Shown: piece by piece, positions 20,728 through 29,902 of the stretch
Layout: each line of letters starts with the position of its first letter
Position numbering within the stretch: the first letter of the stretch is position 1
Assembly (NCBI RefSeq): GCF_014132355.1
Contig: NZ_BLZO01000050.1
Coordinates: 1-38,571, forward strand
Direction: 5' to 3'
DNA: 38,571 bases
From: Okeania sp. KiyG1
GTDB taxonomy: Bacteria; Cyanobacteriota; Cyanobacteriia; Cyanobacteriales; Microcoleaceae
Program-made: the position numbers and the translations under genes
Notes under the pieces: model-generated
Told to the model about the DNA's origin: nothing
Database searches by the model: none
Seen by the model: the letters and a program-made list of their open reading frames with translations, nothing else

Positions 20728-21714
20728 ATGGAAATTTTTCAGAAAGTAATATCTGTATTAGCTTTTTTATCCATAGGATTTTCTCTTGCAGAAGTTTACT
20801 TAACAATGAATCCAATCTGGAAGCGAAAACATGAGCGTGTAGTTGCAGAAAGTCAATCTGTTAGTGGTAATCTACTTTCTTTTACTATTGGAACTATTTT
20901 TGCAATTAACTCTCTTTTCACTCAAGAATATGTAAGTTTTATAGACAACATATTATTTAATGGTTTGGCATTGTTCTATATTTTTGTAGGAATGTCATTA
21001 TGGGTACCAGGAGAAAGAAAAAAAGGCTTCTGGACTTTAATCAAAGAAGCTCTTAATTTTGAAAGAAAAGAAGCTGGAGATTTAGCTAAGTCATTTTTAA
21101 AACCTTCGGGAGCTAAAAAAATCATCAATATTTTAAGTCAGGTAGCTATGATTGATGAAGTAATTGACCCCAGAGAAAAAGAGTTTATTCAATCATTTGC
21201 TGATCATTGGGATATCCATTTTTCCTGGGAAAATTTCACAAAAAATCAAACAGAAAATAGTTCTGTAAATTTGATAAATTTACGTCAGGATGTCAATGAT
21301 TATTTGGCAACTTCTCCACCACAGAAACAAGTATCAGAGTTAAAAGATATTATCAATGCTCTGGTGAATATTGATGAAGAAGTTTCTGAAAAAGAAAGGC
21401 TAATTATGGGAGAATTAGATGGCTTACTTTCTGAATATATTAGTCAAGAGTCAAATGCTGCTAGATATCATGTAATAGTAGCGCCACAAAACGAACGACA
21501 GGTTCAAGTAGTGACTACTTCACTACCAGAATTAACAAGATATGAAGTAGGAGAAGGATTTGCTTATAATAGCGGTCCTTTTTATTCTAAAGAATATGCA
21601 GATATTATATCTGATGGTTATCGCAGTCTTAATCTTTTCAGCATTGTGACTTTAACTCTTCCTACAGAAATAAATTCTATAAATTCTGAAGATGATTCAA
21701 CAATGAATAATTAA
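20728..21714 (+). CDS. Membrane-anchored TerB-like protein
   Basis: The 328-residue product has three hydrophobic segments near the N-terminus (about residues 5-27, 46-64 and 73-93). A cytoplasmic helical domain follows at about 128-235: KKIINILSQVAMIDEVIDPREKEF, then LKDIINALVNIDEEVSEKER. These paired acidic D-E-V-I-D and I-D-E-E-V segments are the TerB/tellurite-resistance-like pattern, which binds divalent metal in TerB proteins. The last 90 residues have no family I recognise. GGAG lies ten bases ahead of the ATG. It stands alone between long repeat gaps, with no other ter genes, so a tellurite role is not supported; envelope stress or sensing is a guess. Confidence 0.7.
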   Translation: MEIFQKVISVLAFLSIGFSLAEVYLTMNPIWKRKHERVVAESQSVSGNLLSFTIGTIFAINSLFTQEYVSFIDNILFNGLALFYIFVGMSLWVPGERKKGFWTLIKEALNFERKEAGDLAKSFLKPSGAKKIINILSQVAMIDEVIDPREKEFIQSFADHWDIHFSWENFTKNQTENSSVNLINLRQDVNDYLATSPPQKQVSELKDIINALVNIDEEVSEKERLIMGELDGLLSEYISQESNAARYHVIVAPQNERQVQVVTTSLPELTRYEVGEGFAYNSGPFYSKEYADIISDGYRSLNLFSIVTLTLPTEINSINSEDDSTMNN

Positions 21715-22475
21715 TAATTAATAATTAATAATTACCTCTCCTTGAAAAGAAGAGGATTGACTAATAATGAAAATTTTTCTTCTCTTGGTCGATTGGATAT
21801 GGCGAGGAGACCTCGCCATCCCTCGACCGCTTATTATCTCCTTAAAAGGGGAGGCTTTAAACCACAATTTTTCGGTAAGCGAATTAATCAATTTTTATGA
21901 AGAAGGAAGAAGGAAGAAGGAAGAAGGAAGAGGGAAGAGGGAAGAGGGATTTTTTTTGCAGTTATGTAATCTGAACAGCTACTAATTATGCTTCCATCTT
22001 CCATACCTTATTAGTTTTGGTATTATATGAACTGTATTGGACTATAAGCAGCATATTTATTACACTAAAATAATAGTGATTTAATCAATATAATATAAGT
22101 ATAAAGTCTGTAAATTATAAAACTTAAAATCTACTTATCTTATTTCTTTAGTCTACCTTGGGTAAAATCACGATAAATAAAAAATAAGGGAAAATTATCA
22201 TGGATATATAATAGACATAGGCATGATATTAACGAAGTCAGAAGTCAGAAGTCAGAAGTTATTTTTGTAACGGGGATTTTGAGCAGCTATCCAAAAATAT
22301 TTCGCCTTAAAAGGCGGGGTTTTAGACCCATATTATTTTGATAAAAATCAAATCAATTATTACACATAAATTATCAATTATTTACCCCTACTGCCTACTG
22401 CCTACTACCTGTTATATATAATTGTGAAATGTTTGACTAAAGAATAGAAACTGTATGATTGAAAATAAAAAAATA
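21715..22475. repeat. 760-bp gene-free gap with interspersed and heptad repeats
   Basis: TTAATAA heptads (21712-21735) follow the TerB-like stop directly. At 21779-21860 is the shortest, uninterrupted copy of the TTGGTCGATTGGATATGG repeat. Then come GAAGAAG purine heptads (21898-21950), CAGAAGT heptads (22235-22258), a TCGCCTTAAAAGGCG palindrome (about 22302) and TGCCTAC heptads (22390-22410). I see no gene. Confidence 0.65.
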
Positions 22476-23478
22476 ATGAAACAGTTGGTATTGCAACAAT
22501 TGGTTATTATATTCCTTCAGGAGTTATGACTAGCGAAGCGATCGCTAAACTAGCAGATATTCCCCTGTGGGTTTTGACAGAAAAAATAGGCATGGAAAAA
22601 AAATCAATTGCTGCGGAAGACGAACATCCTAGCGATATGGGAATTAAAGCAGCAATATCGGCGATCGAGAAAGCTCAAATTCAACCAGAAAAAATAGATT
22701 TAATTGCTTATTGTGGTGTGGGAGATTACGATTACAGATTTTGGTCTCCCGCAGCCAAAATTCAAGCTGCTATTGGTGCTGAAAATGCTCATGCTTTTGA
22801 AGTTAGAAATTTTTGCAACAGTGGCAATTTAGGTATTCATATTTGCCGAAATATGTTGTTAGCAGATTCGAGCTTAAATTATGCTTTAGTTGTTTGTAGC
22901 GATAAATTATCCCAGTTGCTTAATTACTCGGATAAAAATATAAACTCCATACTTTTTTTCGCCGACGGTGCCGCCGCCGCGCTGTTAAAAAAAGGAGAGT
23001 CTAGTAACAAAATTCTCTCCTATCATGGCATGACTGATGGGAAATTAGCTGATTTTATTCGAGTACCTTTGGGCGGTACTAAGTTGCCTGTAAAAGGTGA
23101 AAATATTGACTTAGATCTTAATTATGTCAAAGTAGAAGACCGTGAAAAATTAGACGAAATTTTATCGGAAATTTATTTAAAAAATTATAAAAAGTTATAA
23201 TAACTGCATTACAAAAAAGTGGTTTTCTCTAGAAAAAATAGATTTTTATTTACTAATCAAATTAAAAAAGTTTATTATTAGAAATTCTTGAATCTCTGAA
23301 ATTAAGCGAAAAAAATACATTTATTTCCTTAAAAACAAAAGGTCATTTGGGAGCAACAGATACTTTATTTGGTTTGGCTAAAACTATAGAGTTAGAGAAA
23401 ATAAAGCCTGGTAATTTAGTAGTTTTAGCCAGTAGCGCTGCTGGGTTTTCTTGGGGAGCAACTGTGATTAAATATTAA
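22476..23478 (+). pseudogene. Decayed 3-oxoacyl-ACP synthase III (KAS III / HMG-CoA synthase-like)
   Basis: KAS III-type enzymes start or extend acyl chains by condensing acyl-CoA with malonyl-ACP. The intact core (22526-23200) reads TSEAIAKLADIPLWVLTEKIG, then the active-site region FEVRNFCNSGN with the nucleophilic Cys, and FFADGAAAALL. One missing A after ATG at 22476 separates the start from VGIATIGYYIP. After 23200 the family C-terminus continues in shifting frames (ALQKSGF, FLFTNQIKK, KTKGHLGATDTLFGL, SSAAGFSWGATVIKY). At least four further one-base losses in A or T runs are needed to read it. The gene is dead unless the assembly is wrong. It has no lipid-synthesis neighbours. Confidence 0.88.
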
Positions 23479-25341
23479 ACTGTATTGAAGAAGGAAGAAG
23501 GAGCGTTGGTAAAGCGCGTGTATGATATTAATCTTAATTCTTTAGGAGTCAGGAGTCAGAACTCAGGAGTCAACCCACCCCTCGCCCCTCCCCTCCCAGG
23601 AGGGAAGAAAGAAGAAGAAACCCTGAGTAAAAGGAGAAAGTTTTTCGGGGAGCGTAAAGGTCACGGAGTTCTATCGCGCTCTTATCCAGACATGATATCA
23701 TACCTCAAATTACCAACGCCGAAGAAGGAAGAAAAAATGGATCGGGATAAGTCAAGGACTGACCACTCCGTGTCTTATAACCCCAACCAATTGTCAAAAC
23801 CCTGTAGACAGTGGAGTATTAAACCCAAAATAATAGGTGGTAGGTGTTAGGTGTTAGGTTTTAGGTTTTAGGTTTTAGGTTTTAGGTTTTAGGTTTTAGG
23901 TGGATTATTAGTTATTTACTAGCCAGTTTATTTGTAACATTCTTTTTCAATTTGGTATAATCTCATGTTCAATCGCTACTGAATACTAGCAAAGTTGATG
24001 GTTAACAAGTATTAATAAATCAAATTTCAGAAAAAGGGAGAAAATTGAAAAAGGGTTGCACAATTAATGTTCGGACTTTTGGTCGAGATGGGAACTCCTG
24101 CTAAAACTCCCAAACCCCGTGGAAAATCCACTGGTGGGAAAACAGGTAAAGTTAAGAAGTAAAAGAACCCATTATCCTGTAGTAAAAAAACGAAAAAGTT
24201 TCCCCAAAAAAGCCAAAAATCATAAAAATCTAGACTCAATTTTTGGGTTAATTTACAGAATTATTAATTATTAATTATTAATTATTAATTATTAAATAAT
24301 TATGGTTTAAAGCCTCCCCTTTTAAGGAAAAAAAAAAGAAATAATATCTCCTTATATGTAAGCATTCAGCTATTAGCCATCAGCTATCAGCAATAAGACT
24401 TTGTACTTAAGGACGAGGTTTAAATGAATATAGACTTTGGAGCTGACTTTTAGCCAGATTTTTCTAGCTTAATTAAATATTGCTTTTAGTGAGTGATAAA
24501 AGCAATAGCTGATAGCTAATAGCTGACGGCTGAATGCTTACCCTTATATTCAATCAAGAGCGGTTTTAACCAGAGGTAATTATCAATTATCAATTATCAA
24601 TTAATGAACTTCTTTTTTCACCCACAACAATCTTGGGAAATTTTTTCTTAGTCTAAACTCCAGTTCTTTTCAAGGAGAAGTAATTAGGGTTTGCTGAAAA
24701 AGTCTTTTAGTAGGAGTAGGAGACAGAAGAAATGGGAATGATTGAGGAGGTAGAAGTAAGAATTGTAAGAATGATTTTTCTGTTCAACTCTTGACTAAAA
24801 TCCGCTCATTTTTGAACCATTACCACCTAAAACTTCACAAATTTTGATACTTAAAAAGGCTAAAATCTTTATATGTCAAGACTTTTAGATTAGATCGGTA
24901 AGTCCTAATTATTAATTATTAATTATTAATTGTTAATTATTAATTATTGAACAGGTTTCCGTTTTGTAGCCTTCTTTTTTTTAATTGAACTATCGAAGAA
25001 GCGATCGCTAGACGGCAAACACAACACATAACTTACGGTTTGCCACAATAGCAACAAAGCCCTCAGAGAGCGTAAATTAGAAACAGTAAAGGAGCAAAAT
25101 TATAAAAGTTCCTCAAAGTCCAATATTCCCTAATGTTCGGTAAACACTCCTTCATGGAATTGCCGGAATGGCCGCAGTATAGATATAAGTAACTTAATCT
25201 TAAAGACTGTATAAAAAATGGACTTGCCCTGGACTCAATCCAGAAGGCTCAAATATTAGTCCTTAAGTCAACCGAAAAAAACAAAAATTAAGGTTGACAA
25301 AAAGTAAAAATTTTGTAGTAATTTGGAGCAAAAAAACTCTT
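23479..25341. repeat. 1.86-kb gap ahead of dnaK: repeats and a transposase remnant
   Basis: Apart from the transposase tail at 24060-24226 I see no gene. The gap holds TTTAGGT heptads (23843-23900), a segment at 23775-23830 shared with 5418-5475, several TTAATAA runs (24258-24298, 24905-24950) and GATAGCTGATAGC-like runs. A HIP1 site lies at about 25000. The dnaK promoter should be within 25000-25340; no CIRCE-type inverted repeat was found there. Confidence 0.6.
24060..24226 (+). pseudogene. C-terminal remnant of a transposase
   Basis: Frame 1 gives FGLLVEMGTPAKTPKPRGKS and ends KTGKVKK. After a one-base slip the next frame gives KRTHYPVVKKRK and a lysine-rich end. The string GTPAxxPKPRGKSxG...RYPVVKK closes a family of cyanobacterial transposases as I recall it. 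Only this tail is left; the catalytic part and the ends are gone. The assignment is by memory of that motif. Confidence 0.55.
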
Positions 25342-27252
25342 ATGGCAAAAGTAGTAGGAATTGACTTAGGTACAACAAACTCCTGTGTTGCAGTTATGGA
25401 AGGTGGTAAACCCACAGTAATTGCTAATGCAGAAGGTTTCCGTACAACCCCATCTGTAGTTGCCTATGGTAAAAAAGAAGAGCAACTCGTAGGACAAATC
25501 GCCAAACGTCAAGCGGTGATGAACACCCAAAATACCTTCTACTCAGTAAAGCGGTTCATCGGGCGTAGATTTGATGAAGTAACCCATGAAACCACAGAAG
25601 TTTCCTATAAAGTTCTCAATGTTAATGGTAACGTTAAATTAGATTGCCCAGCATTAGAAAAACAATTTGCCCCCGAAGAAATTTCCGCCCAGGTTCTCCG
25701 TAAACTGGTAGAGGATGCTAGTAAATATCTGAACGAAACAGTAACACAAGCAGTAATTACCGTACCAGCTTATTTCAACGACTCCCAAAGACAGGCAACT
25801 AAAGATGCAGGTAGAATAGCTGGCGTAGAAGTATTGCGGATCATCAACGAACCTACCGCAGCTTCTCTAGCTTATGGGTTAGATAAGAAAAGTAACGAAA
25901 CTATTTTAGTATTTGACCTTGGTGGTGGTACATTTGATGTTTCCATTCTAGAAGTAGGTGATGGTGTATTTGAAGTATTAGCTACTTCTGGTGATACCCA
26001 CCTTGGTGGTGACGACTTTGATAAGAAAATTGTTGATTTCTTAGCTAAGGAATTTGAAAAAGCAGAAGGAATAGACCTGCGTAAAGATAAGCAAGCACTG
26101 CAACGTTTAACAGAAGCAGCGGAAAAAGCTAAGATTGAACTTTCTAGCGTTACTCAAACAGAGATTAACCTGCCATTTATTACCGCTACCCAAGATGGAC
26201 CTAAGCATTTAGATACCACTTTAACTAGAGGTAAATTTGAAGAACTCTGTGCTGACCTGATTGACCGTTGTCGCATTCCTGTAGAAAACGCGATTAGAGA
26301 TGCTAAGTTAGATAAAAGTTCTATTGATGAAGTAGTGTTAGTTGGTGGTTCTACTCGAATTCCCGCAGTCAAAGATATAGTTAAGAAAGTCCTCGGTAAA
26401 GACCCCAACCAAAGTGTTAACCCTGATGAAGTAGTAGCTGTTGGTGCTGCAATTCAAGCGGGTGTGTTAGCGGGTGAAGTTAAAGACATTCTATTGTTAG
26501 ATGTTACTCCACTATCTCTGGGTGTAGAAACTTTGGGTGGTGTAATGACCAAAATTATTCCTCGTAACACTACTATCCCTACCAAAAAATCAGAAGTATT
26601 CTCAACTGCTGTAGATGGTCAGACAAATGTAGAAATTCATGTACTACAGGGCGAGCGGGAAATGTCTAACGACAACAAGAGTTTAGGAACTTTCCGCTTA
26701 GATGGTATCCCCGCAGCACCTCGTGGTGTACCTCAAATTGAAGTTACCTTCGATATTGATGCTAATGGTATTCTGAATGTAGCTGCCAAGGATAAAGGTA
26801 CTGGTAAGGAGCAGTCTATCAGTATTACAGGTGCTTCCACTTTACCAGATACTGAAGTTGAGCGGATGGTGAAAGAAGCAGAAGCTAATGCTGCTGCTGA
26901 CCAAGAACGTCGTGAAAAAATTGACCGCAAAAACCAAGCAGACTCTTTAGCATATCAAGCTGAGAAACAAATTCAGGAGTTGGGAGATAAAGTTCCTGAA
27001 GCTGATAAGACTAAGATTGAAGGGTTGGTTAAAGATTTGCGTGATGCTATTTCTCAAGAAGATGACGAGCGTATTCAGTCTCTAACTACTGAGTTGCAAC
27101 AAGCTCTCTACACTGTTAGCAGCAATATGTATCAACAAGGTTCTCCTGATGGAGCAACTCCTCCTAATGGTGATGGTGCTGCTGAGTCTTCCTCAAGTTC
27201 TGCTGGTGGAGATGATGTAATTGATGCTGACTTTACTGAAACTAAAAGCTAA
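25342..27252 (+). CDS. dnaK: Chaperone DnaK (Hsp70)
   Basis: DnaK binds exposed hydrophobic segments of proteins and refolds them in an ATP cycle with DnaJ and GrpE. The 636-residue product is full length. The nucleotide-binding domain shows [15 protein letters not shown] at the start, the second phosphate loop [14 protein letters not shown], and the adenosine motif [12 protein letters not shown]. The substrate domain begins near [17 protein letters not shown]. The C-terminus [10 protein letters not shown] is close to the classic EEVKD-type tail. The start is the ATG followed by AKVVGIDLG; an in-frame upstream extension starts with TTG and is not credible. No dnaJ or grpE is adjacent, as is usual for cyanobacterial dnaK2. 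The frame is clean over 1.9 kb. Confidence 0.98.
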   Translation: MAKVVGIDLGTTNSCVAVMEGGKPTVIANAEGFRTTPSVVAYGKKEEQLVGQIAKRQAVMNTQNTFYSVKRFIGRRFDEVTHETTEVSYKVLNVNGNVKLDCPALEKQFAPEEISAQVLRKLVEDASKYLNETVTQAVITVPAYFNDSQRQATKDAGRIAGVEVLRIINEPTAASLAYGLDKKSNETILVFDLGGGTFDVSILEVGDGVFEVLATSGDTHLGGDDFDKKIVDFLAKEFEKAEGIDLRKDKQALQRLTEAAEKAKIELSSVTQTEINLPFITATQDGPKHLDTTLTRGKFEELCADLIDRCRIPVENAIRDAKLDKSSIDEVVLVGGSTRIPAVKDIVKKVLGKDPNQSVNPDEVVAVGAAIQAGVLAGEVKDILLLDVTPLSLGVETLGGVMTKIIPRNTTIPTKKSEVFSTAVDGQTNVEIHVLQGEREMSNDNKSLGTFRLDGIPAAPRGVPQIEVTFDIDANGILNVAAKDKGTGKEQSISITGASTLPDTEVERMVKEAEANAAADQERREKIDRKNQADSLAYQAEKQIQELGDKVPEADKTKIEGLVKDLRDAISQEDDERIQSLTTELQQALYTVSSNMYQQGSPDGATPPNGDGAAESSSSSAGGDDVIDADFTETKS

Positions 27253-27282
27253 GTAGTCTATAACTATAAAGTGTAATGAGAT

Positions 27283-27310
27283 GTAGGGTGTGTGTGATGT
27301 GACACCCTAC
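27283..27310 (+). terminator. Hairpin behind dnaK
   Basis: GTAGGGTGT (27283-27291) pairs perfectly with ACACCCTAC (27302-27310), 30 bases past the dnaK stop. TTAATTT follows rather than a U-run, so it is a probable but weak terminator. Confidence 0.5.
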
Positions 27311-27451
27311 TTAATTTACGCGTTTATTGAATTTTACCGAATAATTAAGGTTTAAAGGAGAAGCTTTAAAGGAGAATTATTTAATAATTAATTATTAATT
27401 ATTCGGTAATTATTAATTATTAATTATTAATTGTTGAATCACATACTTCCA

Positions 27452-27961
27452 ATGGCAAAACCATCTCGCACTACTTCTGGCGATCGCTCTCAAGCAGCTA
27501 AGGTCAGACAACTGCGTAAAATTAGCGATTTACTGGATAATGCTATTCGTGTTCCGGGTACTTCTTATGGCGTCGGTATTGACCCACTTCTAGGATTAAT
27601 TCCTGGGGGTGGTGATTTTTTAGGAGGACTTATTTCTGTTTATATTGTATTTTCAGCAGCAATGATGGGTTTGCCCAGAGAAACTCTGATGCGAATGTCT
27701 TCTAATATTGTATTTGATTCTTTGGTAGGAATTGTGCCTGTTTTAGGAGATTTGTTTGATGTTGCTTGGAAGGCAAATTCTAAAAATATGGATATTTTGG
27801 AGGCTCATTTACAGTCTCCTAAAGTTAGTAAAAGTGCCGATCGCGGGTTTGTTTTTTTGCTGTTGGGCGGTTTAACTTTATTTGTAATTGTTATTGCTGC
27901 TTTGGGGTTTTTAGTTATTAGTTTATTGGTGAATATTTTACAGTTTATTGTATCAGGTTAG
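27452..27961 (+). CDS. DUF4112 membrane protein
   Basis: The 169-residue protein matches DUF4112, a small membrane family of unknown function common in cyanobacteria and proteobacteria. The conserved centre is IDPLLGLIPGGGDFLGGLIS followed by SVYIVFSAAMMGLP. A second copy-like part is SLVGIVPVLGDLFDVAWKAN. A C-terminal membrane helix lies at about residues 135-165. The ATG before AKPSRTT is taken as start because the extension upstream depends on TTG. It ends ten bases before the ParA-like gene, so the two are probably co-transcribed. Confidence 0.87.
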   Translation: MAKPSRTTSGDRSQAAKVRQLRKISDLLDNAIRVPGTSYGVGIDPLLGLIPGGGDFLGGLISVYIVFSAAMMGLPRETLMRMSSNIVFDSLVGIVPVLGDLFDVAWKANSKNMDILEAHLQSPKVSKSADRGFVFLLLGGLTLFVIVIAALGFLVISLLVNILQFIVSG

Positions 27962-27971
27962 GTTGAGAAAA

Positions 27972-29036
27972 ATGGTTCAGAAAATTGCACTTTTCAATCA
28001 TAAAGGTGGGGTTAGTAAAACAACGACAACATTTAATTTGGGTTGGATGTTAGCATCGAAGGGAAAAAGAGTAATCTTAGTAGATACAGACCCACAATGC
28101 AATTTAACAGGTATGGTATTGGGGTTTTCTAGTAAACAAGAATTAGAAGAAATTTACAGTAAAAACCAAGATATCAAATCTGCTTTAGCACCTGCGTTTG
28201 AATCTCAACCTAAATTAGTAGAAGCAGTTGATTGTATTTCTATTGAACGACAGGATGGTTTATTCCTGTTACCAGGTCATGTGGGATTAGCTGAATATGA
28301 GGTAACTCTAGGAATAGCTCAAGAATTAAGTGGTTCTATTCAAACTCTTCAAAACCTTCCCGGTTCAATTTCCTATCTATTTAAAAAGACAGCAGAAAAA
28401 TTTTCTGCCGACTATATTTTGATTGATATGAGTCCTAGCTTAAGTTCAATAAATCAGAACTTACTTATGACTAGCAATTTTTTTATTGTGCCTACTGTTC
28501 CTGACTTTTTCTCCATAATGGCAATTGATTCACTAGCTAGAATAATACCAAGATGGCATAGTTGGGCAAAAAAAGCTAGTGAGTTAAAAGTGTTGAAAGA
28601 AGCTACTTATCCTTTTCCAAAAGTAACACCTCTTTTTCTAGGAACAATTATCCAAAACTATCGAATTAGAAATCAAAAACCTTCTGATAGTTTTCAGGAA
28701 TGGATAGATAGAATTCAAAAAGCTGTTTCAGATGAATTAGTTCCATCATTAAAAGAACAAAATATGTTATTTCCAAATGAAGTTTACTCTTCTCAAAATA
28801 TGAATGACTATTGTTTAACTCAAATGTCTGATTTTAATAGTCTTATTGCCATATCTCAGAACTGTCAAACACCTGTTTTTGCATTGACAAAAGAGCAAAT
28901 TTCTAATCACGGATCTAAACCTAAACAAGGAAAAGTTTTAAAAGATACCTTGCAAGCATCTTCTAATTTTAGAGATGCTTTTTCTACTTTAGCTGATCGA
29001 ATCATTAATTTAACCTCAAATGCAGTCTGCGCTTGA
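27972..29036 (+). CDS. ParA/MinD-like ATPase
   Basis: The 354-residue product is a deviant Walker-A ATPase of the ParA group. KGGVSKTT (residues 11-18) carries the signature lysine K11. VDTDPQCNLT follows with D40, and the Walker B is YILIDMSPS near residue 157. ParA proteins form ATP-dimers that bind DNA or membranes and are reset by a partner. No ParB gene is nearby. The last 17 bases overlap the HEPN gene, showing translational coupling. About 150 residues past the ATPase core are of unknown fold. I start it at the ATG before VQKIALFNHKGG; the longer form begins at TTG. Confidence 0.87.
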   Translation: MVQKIALFNHKGGVSKTTTTFNLGWMLASKGKRVILVDTDPQCNLTGMVLGFSSKQELEEIYSKNQDIKSALAPAFESQPKLVEAVDCISIERQDGLFLLPGHVGLAEYEVTLGIAQELSGSIQTLQNLPGSISYLFKKTAEKFSADYILIDMSPSLSSINQNLLMTSNFFIVPTVPDFFSIMAIDSLARIIPRWHSWAKKASELKVLKEATYPFPKVTPLFLGTIIQNYRIRNQKPSDSFQEWIDRIQKAVSDELVPSLKEQNMLFPNEVYSSQNMNDYCLTQMSDFNSLIAISQNCQTPVFALTKEQISNHGSKPKQGKVLKDTLQASSNFRDAFSTLADRIINLTSNAVCA

Positions 29037-29625
29037 CCAGTTTCATATCAGTATTAATCGCGTTAGAGATTTGATAGCTGTTCATAATTCTGTCAAAGCG
29101 CAGTCTACCCCTGCTCTCGATCTTTCAGATATATTAAGAGCTGCCTTGGTTCTAGCTGTAAGTGCTTTAGACTATTATATACATGAAGTTGTCACGCTAG
29201 GAATGCTAGAAATACATCAAGGTTTGCGTCCTGAACCCCCTGCATTTTCTCGGTTTCAAATTTCTTTAGGTATTGCAAGAGAAGGGTTAAAAAATCCTCC
29301 AGATTTTGCATCTTATTTAGAGGATGAAATTCGACAACGACATAGTTATAAAAGTTTTCAACAACCAGATAGTATAGCAGATGCAATTAGGCTAATTTCA
29401 GATAAAAAATTGTGGCAAGAAGTTGGAAATATTATGGGTAGACCAGACAAAGATATTAAGCAAGAATTAAAAATTATTATTGACCGTCGAAATAAGATTG
29501 CTCACGAAGCAGACATAGACCCTACTTTAAGTTTAGGCAATAGATGGGGAATTGACGAAATTATGGTGGGCGATGCAGTTGACTTTATTGAAGAGGTTGT
29601 TGATAGTATTCATTCAATTTTTTGA
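29020..29625 (+). CDS. RiboL-PSP-HEPN domain protein, putative RNase
   Basis: The 201-residue protein is helical. It has the HEPN RNase motif R-x4-H in DRRNKIAHEAD (R157, H162) and a first helix pair ending SALDYYIHEVV, as in the RiboL-PSP-HEPN family. HEPN proteins of this sort commonly act as metal-independent RNases in toxin-antitoxin or abortive-infection systems. The gene starts inside the end of the ParA-like gene, 17 bases before that stop. The family call is by motif; RNase activity and any link between the two proteins are inferred. What it cuts is unknown. Confidence 0.82.
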   Translation: MQSALDQFHISINRVRDLIAVHNSVKAQSTPALDLSDILRAALVLAVSALDYYIHEVVTLGMLEIHQGLRPEPPAFSRFQISLGIAREGLKNPPDFASYLEDEIRQRHSYKSFQQPDSIADAIRLISDKKLWQEVGNIMGRPDKDIKQELKIIIDRRNKIAHEADIDPTLSLGNRWGIDEIMVGDAVDFIEEVVDSIHSIF

Positions 29626-29741
29626 TGGCGTTGCTGAAATGTAATGGTAAATAGCTGAAGGTAAAATTGAACAACTTTTTAAGCGTTGGATGGAAACGAC
29701 TTGAGGGATTTTAATCCGTAGTAAAAAATAGACTGAAATAA

Positions 29742-29761
29742 CCACCTCAGTATTGGGGTGG
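29742..29761 (+). terminator. Possible terminator hairpin behind the HEPN gene
   Basis: CCACCTC pairs with GGGGTGG (one T-G wobble) around a six-base loop, about 115 bases past the HEPN stop. An A-rich rather than a T-rich tract follows, so the call is weak. Confidence 0.35.
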
Positions 29762-29902
29762 CTAATAAAAACGAGATTAGCAAGTGCTATTAGTATTAGC
29801 GTTTAACTTAACCTTGCTGTAACTAGAATTTAATTATTACAGAATTATACATTATAAATCAAGAGGACTATTGCTATAACCCAAAATTTTAGGACTTTAG
29901 GG

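Noticed and set aside
20728-21714. Tellurite-resistance operon
   Set aside because: Only one TerB-like domain is present, fused to membrane helices; no terC, terD or other ter genes are nearby.
23485-23850. 121-residue plus-strand ORF
   Set aside because: It reads through GGAGTCAGAACTCAGG-type repeats and a segment shared with 5418-5475. Its composition is repeat-derived and it has no recognisable domain.
25294-25341. Upstream extension of DnaK beginning at TTG
   Set aside because: The family N-terminus starts at [11 protein letters not shown], so the ATG at 25342 is the right start.
29670-29720. GGATGGAAACGACTTG as a lone CRISPR-like repeat
   Set aside because: Only one copy and no neighbours of similar form.
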